The translations under genes and the position numbers were made by a program. A stretch of 64,000 nt of DNA from CAZLRH01 sp964562015 (GTDB lineage: Bacteria > Verrucomicrobiota > Verrucomicrobiia > Opitutales > JABDGR01): NCBI GenBank assembly GCA_964562015.1, contig CAZLRH010000009.1, positions 105,803 to 169,802 of the forward strand, written 5' to 3'. The notes under the pieces are model-generated. The model did not search any database and had not been told where the DNA came from. It saw only the letters and a list, made by a program, of their open reading frames with translations. Positions 57,576 to 64,000 of the stretch are shown here, one piece after another (position 1 is the stretch's first letter; the number at the start of each line of letters is the position of its first letter).

Positions 57576-60446
57576 ATGCCCACTACCGGTCAACCTCACC
57601 CGGCTTCCCTTAAACAAGTCAACTTTCCGCTCTGCCTTTCCCGCGGAACGGGCGTGGCCTTGCTCGTCATGGCAGTGGCCTCGGGCTTCGGTGCACTTTC
57701 CGCTCGCGCCGCGACCACTCCGGCTCCGGCAGCCAATGTTTCCACGGCGAGCTTTGCGGACTTTCAGAAAAACGTCCAACCCTTTCTGGCCGGGCACTGT
57801 TACGAATGCCACGGCGAAAAGGATTCCGAAGGTGACGTGCGCTTTGATATTTTGACCGATCAGGCGGCCCTCACCAAAAATATCGGCACGGTGGAGAAGG
57901 CCCTCAAGATGCTGGCCTCGCGCAAGATGCCGCCGAAGACCGAGCCGCGGCCGACCGAGGAAGAATACGGCGCCGCCCTCGCCTGGATGAATGCCTTTAC
58001 CGACAATTATTACCTGACCGGACCGTTAAACCCGGGGCGCGTGACCATCCACCGGCTCAATCGGGTGGAATATGATAACACCATCCGGGATTTGCTCGCC
58101 ATTGATTTGCATCCGGCGGACAGCTTTCCTGCAGACGACGCGGGCAACGGTTTCGACAATAATGGTGACGCCCTGACCATCGCCCCGGTGTTATTTGAGA
58201 AATATATCAAGGCCGCGGAGGTTTCCATGAACAAGGCGGTGTTCTCCGACCCGGTGGTCGCTCCTCCTTACCAAGAATGGCCTGCGGCCACGGCTGACGG
58301 TGATATCCCCAAGCCCGACGCTCCGGCGGCGGCCGCGAATGGCCGGCCTGGGCGCGGCGAAAATGCCCGCATTTTCCAACACTACGGCAACGTTTACGCG
58401 GACTATAATTTTCCGGCGGACGGTGATTACATTTTCAGCCTTAAAGGTTACCCTTCGGGCGGTGTTGCTGGCAGGGGCGGCGCGGGCGCGACGGCGGATG
58501 TGCTGTTCTATGTGGATACGACGCCCGTCGGTGGGCCCTTGTCTGACGGCCAGCGCCCGCCGCCAGCCGATCAGGGGCCGAATCCGCTCAAGGTCACTGG
58601 CAAGCCTGGTGCTTCGTCCGAACCTGCCTCGGTTAAATTCCATGTGACCGCCGGCCAGCATCGCATTTACCTGTCGTTCCGCAATGGCGCCACGGTTGAA
58701 GAATACGATAAGGCGGTAGCCGATGCCGCGGCCGCTGCCGCCGCTGCGGCGGCCTCGCCTCCGGCGGTATCCGCGACGGAGGCAGCTCCGGCGCCGGATG
58801 CTACGGCTGCGCCAACCGTCGCGGCCATCGTCCCCACGGTTTCGACGGAGGCGGCCGTGCCGGCCGCTGCACCTGCGATTGCCGCCAACGCCGGGGGCAG
58901 TGACCCCGCGGTTACAGGCACCATCGCCGCCGATCCGGCTGCCGCAGCGCCGCCGGCGGGAGCCCGCGGACAAGGCAACTTTGGCCGCGGTGGGGCGGGC
59001 CGTGGCGCAGGCGCGGGCCGTCGTGGTGGCGGTCCTTCCGGGCCCGCTTCAGTCACCGGCCAGGTCATCCTCGCGCTCCTAAGTTTCAAGGCGGAAGGCC
59101 CCGAGTTCACGAATGCCGTGGAGATGCCCGAGCGCATGCCCCAGAGTTACCGCCAAGTGATGACGGCGCATCCTTCCGCGACCTTGAGCCGGGATGCGGC
59201 GGCGGAGAAAATCATCCGTGATTTCACGACCCGTGCGTACCGCCGGCCCGTGACCGACGAAGAAGTGCAGGGCTTTATGAAATTGTGGGCCTCGGTGGAT
59301 AACCCCGACCGTCCGTTCGAAAAAAGCGTCAGCGTCGTCTTGCAGGCTGTGCTGCTTAATTCCAATTTCCTCTTCCGCGTCGAAAACGACCCCCTCCCCG
59401 GCGAGAAGGACAACATCCACGTCCTGAATGATTACGAGCTGGCCTCCCGGCTCTCGTACTTCCTTTGGAGTTCGATGCCGGACCAGGAGCTCTTCGACCT
59501 CGCGGCCAAAGGCCAGTTGCACGCCAACCTCGACGCCCAGGTCACCCGCATGTTGAAGGACCCGAAGGCCCAGGCACTGGTGGAAAACTTCGCCGGCCAG
59601 TGGCTGCATTTGCGCAAGGTGGAGGACGTGAGCCCCGACGCCGAGCACTATCCCAATTTCTCCCCCAGCTTGAAGTCCGACATGCTCAAGGAGACGCAGA
59701 TGTTCTTCTCCAGCATCAAGGATGAGGACCGCAGTGTGATTGATTTTATCAACGGTAATTACACCTTTGTCAATGAGCCCCTGGCCAAGCTGTACGGCCT
59801 GGACGGCGTCACGGGCGAGGAATTCCGCAAGGTGAACTTTGCGGCGGACTCGCCGCGCGGCGGCCTGCTCACGCAGCCCAGCGTGCTCGCGCTCACCTCC
59901 TACAGCGTGCGCACTTCCCCGGTGCAACGCGGCAAGTGGGTGCTCGAAAATCTGCTCGACGACGCTCCGCCCCCGCCGCCGCCGAATGTCCCGGCCCTGG
60001 ACGACCAGCACCAACTCACCGGCACCCTGCGCCAGCAGATGGAGCAGCACCGCGCCAACCCCGCCTGCGCCTCCTGCCACGAGCGCATGGACGCCATCGG
60101 CTTCAGCCTCGAAAACTTTGACGTGATCGGCGCCTGGCGGCCCAAATACGCGAACGACGACGCCATCGACCCCACGGGCAAACTCCCAGATGGCACCACT
60201 TTCAGCGGCGCCCGGGAACTGGAACAAAAGCTGCTCGATTCCAAAGATCAGTTCTGTCGCTGCCTCGCCGGCAAGATGCTCTCTTACGCCCTCGGGCGCA
60301 ACGTCGAGCCGTATGACAAGCGCACGGTCAATAAAATAGTCTCGACCATGGCGCAGCAGGACAATAAATTTTCCGCGTTGATCAAGGCCATCGTCCACAG
60401 TGAGGCCTTTCAGGAACGGCGCGGTTACACCGGAGACAACACATGA
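57576..60446 (+). CDS. DUF1592-type planctomycete cytochrome protein (PSCyt1, DUF1587, DUF1592, DUF1588, DUF1585)
   Basis: The 956-residue protein has an exported N-terminus (hydrophobic GVALLVMAVASGFGAL). Residues 60-160 are the Planctomycete cytochrome C domain with a haem motif at 75-79 (CYECH). DUF1587 follows (VTIHRLNRVEYDNTIRDLL). An Ala/Pro-rich insert with Arg-Gly-rich GQGNFGRGGAGRG separates it from DUF1592 (SLPDQELFDLAAKGQL-like SMPDQELFDLAAKGQL). DUF1588 carries ACASCHERMDAIGFSLENFD, and the C-terminus CRCLAGKMLSYALGRN is DUF1585. The ATGA overlap with the DUF1552 gene is the usual pairing. Electron transfer linked to polysaccharide metabolism is suspected but unproven. Confidence 0.92.
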   Translation: MPTTGQPHPASLKQVNFPLCLSRGTGVALLVMAVASGFGALSARAATTPAPAANVSTASFADFQKNVQPFLAGHCYECHGEKDSEGDVRFDILTDQAALTKNIGTVEKALKMLASRKMPPKTEPRPTEEEYGAALAWMNAFTDNYYLTGPLNPGRVTIHRLNRVEYDNTIRDLLAIDLHPADSFPADDAGNGFDNNGDALTIAPVLFEKYIKAAEVSMNKAVFSDPVVAPPYQEWPAATADGDIPKPDAPAAAANGRPGRGENARIFQHYGNVYADYNFPADGDYIFSLKGYPSGGVAGRGGAGATADVLFYVDTTPVGGPLSDGQRPPPADQGPNPLKVTGKPGASSEPASVKFHVTAGQHRIYLSFRNGATVEEYDKAVADAAAAAAAAAASPPAVSATEAAPAPDATAAPTVAAIVPTVSTEAAVPAAAPAIAANAGGSDPAVTGTIAADPAAAAPPAGARGQGNFGRGGAGRGAGAGRRGGGPSGPASVTGQVILALLSFKAEGPEFTNAVEMPERMPQSYRQVMTAHPSATLSRDAAAEKIIRDFTTRAYRRPVTDEEVQGFMKLWASVDNPDRPFEKSVSVVLQAVLLNSNFLFRVENDPLPGEKDNIHVLNDYELASRLSYFLWSSMPDQELFDLAAKGQLHANLDAQVTRMLKDPKAQALVENFAGQWLHLRKVEDVSPDAEHYPNFSPSLKSDMLKETQMFFSSIKDEDRSVIDFINGNYTFVNEPLAKLYGLDGVTGEEFRKVNFAADSPRGGLLTQPSVLALTSYSVRTSPVQRGKWVLENLLDDAPPPPPPNVPALDDQHQLTGTLRQQMEQHRANPACASCHERMDAIGFSLENFDVIGAWRPKYANDDAIDPTGKLPDGTTFSGARELEQKLLDSKDQFCRCLAGKMLSYALGRNVEPYDKRTVNKIVSTMAQQDNKFSALIKAIVHSEAFQERRGYTGDNT

Positions 60447-61837
60447 ACACACACACCGTATCTCGTCGGGCCGTTTTGCGTGGGCTGGGCACCGCTATGG
60501 CGCTGCCCTTTCTCGAATCCCTTTTGCCCTGCCGGGGTTTCGGCGCGGTCTCCAAGGCCGCCGCGGCGCAGGCCCTCGTCGCCCCCAAGCGTCTTGCCTG
60601 GGTGTACGTGCCCAATGGTTGTGACATGGCGAACTGGACGCCCGCCGCTTTCGGCACGGATTACGAGCTTTCCCGCACCCTCTCCACGCTGTCCGACTTC
60701 AAGAGCAAGCTGCTCGTCATCAGCAACCTCGTCTGTGACAAGGCCAACCAGTACGGCGACGGCGGCGGCGACCACGCCCGCGCCTATTCCTCCTACCTGA
60801 CCGGCGTGCACGCCTACAAGGCCGGCCCCGTCAAACTGGGCATTTCGGCTGACCAGCTCGCCGCCCAGCAAATCGGCCATTTTACTAAATTTCCCTCGCT
60901 CGAAATCGGCATTGAGGACGGCAAAAAGGCCGATAGCGACAATGGCTACAGCAAGGCTTACGAGCACAACATGGCCTGGCGCAATGAAACCACGCCGGTC
61001 ACCAAGGACGTGGATCCGCAGTCGGTCTTTGACCGCCTTTTCGCCAGCGGCATTCCCGGCGAAACGCCCGCGGCCAAAGCGATCCGCGAGAATGACAACA
61101 AGAGCGTCTTGGACTTCGTCATGGACGACGCCAAGCGCACGCAAAATCGCCTCGCCGCCAACGACAAGCAGAAGCTCGACGAGTACCTGACTTCCATCCG
61201 CGAAATTGAAATCCGCCTCGAGCGCGCGAAGAACGAGCCGCCGCCGCCGCTGCCCGATGGGGCCGTGCGCCCGGAGACCGCCTATGATTCGTCCACCGAG
61301 AAGAAAGTGGGCATTTCCTCCTCGAGCACCGAATACCCGACGCACATTCAGTTGATGATCGACATGATGGTGCTGGCCTTCCAGGCCGACCTCACCCGCA
61401 TCATCACCTTCCCCTTTGCCGACGAGGGCAGCAACCAGTCCTATCCCTGGGGTGATGCCCCCGTCCCGCACCACGGCACCTCGCACCATATGGGCGACCC
61501 GAAAAAGATGGAGCTGCTCGCCAAGATCAACATGTACCACCTTTCGCATTTTGCGTACATGCTCAAGAAGCTCGACTCCATCAAGGAAGGCGACGGCAAT
61601 TCCATCCTGGATAATTCGCTCATCGGCTACGGCAGCGGCAACAGCGACGGCAACCGCCACAACCACGACAATCTGCCGTTCGTCCTCGCGGGCAAGGGTG
61701 GCAATACCATCCGCACGGGCCGCCACATGGACGCGAACGGCGCGCCCATCAACAACGTCTGGCTCTCGATGCTTGAGCACGCGGGCGCGCACAGCGACCA
61801 TCTGGGTGATAGCACCGGCAAGTTGTCGTTGACCTAG
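60443..61837 (+). CDS. DUF1552 protein with Tat-type signal
   Basis: The 464-residue protein begins MNTHTVSRRAVLRGLGTAM and fits a twin-arginine signal, so it is exported folded. The rest matches DUF1552: VYVPNGCDMANWTP, ISNLVCDKANQYGDGGGDHA, and GYGSGNSDGNRHNHDNLPF near the C-terminus, with several His residues that could bind metal. It is co-translated with the DUF1592 protein (4-bp overlap) and probably works in the same periplasmic complex. Function unproven. Confidence 0.93.
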   Translation: MNTHTVSRRAVLRGLGTAMALPFLESLLPCRGFGAVSKAAAAQALVAPKRLAWVYVPNGCDMANWTPAAFGTDYELSRTLSTLSDFKSKLLVISNLVCDKANQYGDGGGDHARAYSSYLTGVHAYKAGPVKLGISADQLAAQQIGHFTKFPSLEIGIEDGKKADSDNGYSKAYEHNMAWRNETTPVTKDVDPQSVFDRLFASGIPGETPAAKAIRENDNKSVLDFVMDDAKRTQNRLAANDKQKLDEYLTSIREIEIRLERAKNEPPPPLPDGAVRPETAYDSSTEKKVGISSSSTEYPTHIQLMIDMMVLAFQADLTRIITFPFADEGSNQSYPWGDAPVPHHGTSHHMGDPKKMELLAKINMYHLSHFAYMLKKLDSIKEGDGNSILDNSLIGYGSGNSDGNRHNHDNLPFVLAGKGGNTIRTGRHMDANGAPINNVWLSMLEHAGAHSDHLGDSTGKLSLT

Positions 61838-61870
61838 GTTCGCGCGGGGACTCCCACGGCGTCGGTTTGC

Positions 61871-63769
61871 TCACGGCTTGGCCTCGAGTGCCAGCGGGAT
61901 TTCCGCGCTCCGGGTTGAGCCCCACTCGTTCGTGACCACCACGCTGTAGGTTCCAGTGACGGGTAGGCCGACCTGTTTCAGGGAGAGGGTGGCCGTGGTC
62001 GCACCTGCAATATTTTCGCTGTCGGCCAGCGGCACGCCATTGCGCCGCCATTGATATGTAGCCACCGGCTCCGCCGCGGCCATGACGTGGAAGGTCGCCG
62101 CTTGTCCGGCGGGAATTTTTACGGCGGCGGGTTGGCTTAAAATAATCGGCGCCAACGCCGGCGACCAACCGCCGAGCACGTAGCCGGGCTGGCTGTAATT
62201 CGCGATGATTTCGGCGTCGGCCTCCTGGGTCAATTGCCGGGATGCGGGATGGCGGCGGCTCACGTTGGCCGGCTGGCCATCGCTGAGATTGGTGCTTTGA
62301 AACTCCCAATAATGCATTTGCGCAGTGTCGCCAGTGAGCGTCCAGCCCGCCGGGTTGAAATCGCCGAGCGCGCAATGCAGCAGGACCACCTCGCTATCGG
62401 GGTAGGCGGCGGTGTTGCGGGCCAGCACGGCGCCGGGCCGCGTCGTTTCAAATTTGCAGTCGAGAAAGACAAAGCCATGGCGGGCGGCCGTGCTGCGCAC
62501 CCACATGAACGGGCTCGCCGCCAGGCCCTTAATTTCACACCGGTTGAAAAAGGCCGGCCCGCGGCCCCAAAGAAAATCGCCGGTGCCCTCGATGGAGGAA
62601 TCCCCGACGTACACGGAATCGTTGCATTGCAGCGTGTCCGTGTGGCCGCGGAGATGCACATGGCTGACCAGATTTTGCCCGCCCATCAGGAGCAGCGCTT
62701 CGGCCTGCGCGCCGCGCTGGACAAAATTCGCGAGGGTGAGATTGAGGATTTGGAGGCCGCTCGAGTGGTCGCCCATGAACGCCGCGCGGCGGTAGGGGAA
62801 CGTGCCGGGCAATTCATTGGTGCGGGTGCCGGGCGCTTGGCCGTTCAAGGCTTCATCGTTGGCGTACCCGATGACGACTTTTTCCCGGTCCTCGCCGAGA
62901 AAGGTGAGATTGGTCTTGTTGCGAAAATAAACGATTTCCTCGTAAGTGCCGTTCTTGATGAAAATCGTCACGCGCTTTTCATTTTGGTTGGCCGTGAAAT
63001 CCACCGCGCCCTGCACGGTGTTGAAGTCGCCGGAACCGTCGGCTGCCACGACCAGCCAGGTCGCGCCCGGGGGCGGCGCAGTCTTGGTGGTCGGCCGGGC
63101 GGGTTCCATTTCGCGGAATTTCTGCATGGGGTCCGGCGGTGGTGGCGGTGGCGCCACGGCCTTGGTGGTGAACGTCCAAGCCGTATTTCCGCCCAGGCCC
63201 GTGAAACTTCCATCACTGACCGTGAGCACGCCCGGGTCAATTTGCACATAATAAGTTTTGCCCCAGGTCAGCACCTGATGGTGGGGATTAATCACCGCCA
63301 CGTTGTCGTGAAGGATTACCGGATAGAAATGAAAGCCCTCGGTGAACCCGCCGATCGTGTCGAGTTGTGAAGGTGGCAGCGGAGCGGGCGAGGCCGGTGT
63401 CGCCGCGCCTGAGCGACCGCCGGGGTTAGGCACCGTCGGCGGAATGCTCAAGTCCAGCGTGTCCACCAGTTGGTTGTTCGCGGCGTCGTAAATACGAATC
63501 TGCCCGGAATTGCCCAAAACGGGCGGGCTCTTGAAGGTGAGAAACAAATGTGTGTCAGGATTTACGTCCACCGCCTTGTCCGCGGGAAAACGCTCACCTT
63601 CGACTCCGCCTGTCAACGCACTCACCGGGCCAAGGAGCGAACCGACCCCGCCGACATTGGCTGTGGCGCCGACGGCACCCGGCAAGGACTGCGCCAAAAC
63701 CAGGAAGACGGTAGCCAGCGCAAGAGCCAATCCTCGAGGCAAATAAAAGGAGGACGAGGAGACATTCAT
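61871..63769 (-). CDS. Secreted pectinesterase with Ig-like domains
   Basis: The 632-residue protein has a Sec signal (LALALATVFLVLAQSLPG). Residues about 65-205 form a Big_5-like Ig domain (ADKAVDVNPDTHLFLTF, NHHQVLTWGKTYYVQID-like NPHHQVLTWGKTYYVQID). The carbohydrate esterase 8 right-handed helix follows from about 235 (WLVVAADGSGDFNTVQGAVDF), with RRAAFMGDHSSGLQI, TDTLQCNDSVYVGDSSIEGT and GTGDFLWGRGPAFFN. The typical catalytic Asp-Asp/Arg pattern is only partly visible. A C-terminal Ig domain contains VATYQWRRNGVPLADS. It de-esterifies pectin, or a related acidic polysaccharide, outside the cell. Confidence 0.9.
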   Translation of the reverse strand: MNVSSSSFYLPRGLALALATVFLVLAQSLPGAVGATANVGGVGSLLGPVSALTGGVEGERFPADKAVDVNPDTHLFLTFKSPPVLGNSGQIRIYDAANNQLVDTLDLSIPPTVPNPGGRSGAATPASPAPLPPSQLDTIGGFTEGFHFYPVILHDNVAVINPHHQVLTWGKTYYVQIDPGVLTVSDGSFTGLGGNTAWTFTTKAVAPPPPPPDPMQKFREMEPARPTTKTAPPPGATWLVVAADGSGDFNTVQGAVDFTANQNEKRVTIFIKNGTYEEIVYFRNKTNLTFLGEDREKVVIGYANDEALNGQAPGTRTNELPGTFPYRRAAFMGDHSSGLQILNLTLANFVQRGAQAEALLLMGGQNLVSHVHLRGHTDTLQCNDSVYVGDSSIEGTGDFLWGRGPAFFNRCEIKGLAASPFMWVRSTAARHGFVFLDCKFETTRPGAVLARNTAAYPDSEVVLLHCALGDFNPAGWTLTGDTAQMHYWEFQSTNLSDGQPANVSRRHPASRQLTQEADAEIIANYSQPGYVLGGWSPALAPIILSQPAAVKIPAGQAATFHVMAAAEPVATYQWRRNGVPLADSENIAGATTATLSLKQVGLPVTGTYSVVVTNEWGSTRSAEIPLALEAKP

Positions 63770-63830
63770 GGCGGGGTGGAGACATACTCTTTGTTTACCC
63801 GTCAGTGTCCAATGGCAAGCCCCGGGTGGT

Positions 63831-63940
63831 GTCTTAATTTCGCCAAAAACAAGACGGCGGGCTGAGGGCAGCCCGCCCTACCCCAAGAAGAAACTTTAGG
63901 TAGGGCGCGCTGCCCTCAGCGCGCCGTTTCAAATTAAGAC
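63831..63940. mobile_element. MITE-like inverted-repeat element near the right edge
   Basis: Perfect terminal inverted repeats GTCTTAATTT (63831-63840) and AAATTAAGAC (63931-63940) bracket two near-identical GC-rich palindromes, GGCGGGCTGAGGGCAGCCCG and, in reverse complement, GGCGCGCTGAGGGCAGCGCG. Paired changes in the two arms preserve the hairpins. Flanking CAAGCCCCG occurs on both sides. No transposase is encoded. Confidence 0.6.
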
Positions 63941-64000
63941 ATTACCAAGCCCCGAGGATAAAAGCAGGCGATGCTGAGGCGTAAGGCAGAGGTACTCTGG
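63941..64000. other. Right window edge
   Basis: The last 60 bases hold no supported gene or signal. Confidence 0.3.

Overview
This 64 kb window is a high-GC chromosomal segment that most resembles a Verrucomicrobiota (PVC group) genome. The lineage call rests on family content: a DUF1592-type planctomycete cytochrome protein paired with a DUF1552 protein, several secreted carbohydrate-active proteins with Ig-like domains, the hopanoid-type squalene genes hpnC and hpnDE, PVC-style DP-x-x-AL repeats, and many intergenic palindromic repeats. There is no rRNA, CRISPR array, integrase or complete insertion sequence. I name the phylum by inference only.

Layout. 0-6 kb: a repeat protein cut by the window edge, a PadR regulator with a membrane partner, a sigma-70 factor fused to a glycine-decapeptide membrane domain, and a Tat-exported GHL6-like hydrolase. 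6-15.9 kb: gltX; convergent hpnC-hpnDE (squalene synthesis, with HpnD and HpnE fused); a divergent DevBCA-type exporter; then ispD and pyrF. 16-20 kb: tRNA-Ala and the glycolytic trio gapA-pgk-tpiA, ending at tRNA-Lys. 20-30.6 kb: the most unusual block, a minus-strand run with a zinc-ribbon GTPase, a GH3 glycosidase, a GAP1-like membrane protein, a long helical membrane protein and a GYF-domain membrane protein. I read this as a membrane-associated GTPase system of the conflict/defence type; the function is unproven.

30.7-44.3 kb: an NTF2-like protein, a YncE-like propeller, a small TPR gene that looks frameshifted, a plant-type acyl-ACP desaturase, an RhlE-like helicase, an ECF sigma/anti-sigma pair, a tandem universal stress protein, a retropepsin-like protein, uppS-cdsA, a secreted propeller/Ig protein and a 7Fe-type ferredoxin. 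44.5-64 kb: a heparinase II/III-family lipoprotein, a nucleotide-sugar-epimerase-like protein, a lipoprotein hydrolase, a GOLPH3-like protein overlapping a fused 5-oxoprolinase/hydantoinase, rpsT, a secreted esterase, the DUF1592/DUF1552 pair and a pectinesterase.

IspD, UppS, CdsA, HpnC and HpnDE together cover isoprenoid precursors, undecaprenyl carrier, squalene and phospholipid precursors. The secreted enzymes (GHL6-like, GH3, heparinase-like, pectinesterase) point to plant or algal polysaccharide use. The DNA between genes is unusually rich in structured repeats: a GTAGGGAC/GTCCCTAC palindromic family (one copy inside a reading frame), a 29-bp perfect palindrome, nested inverted repeats between convergent genes, and heptad-phased tracts just upstream of start codons.
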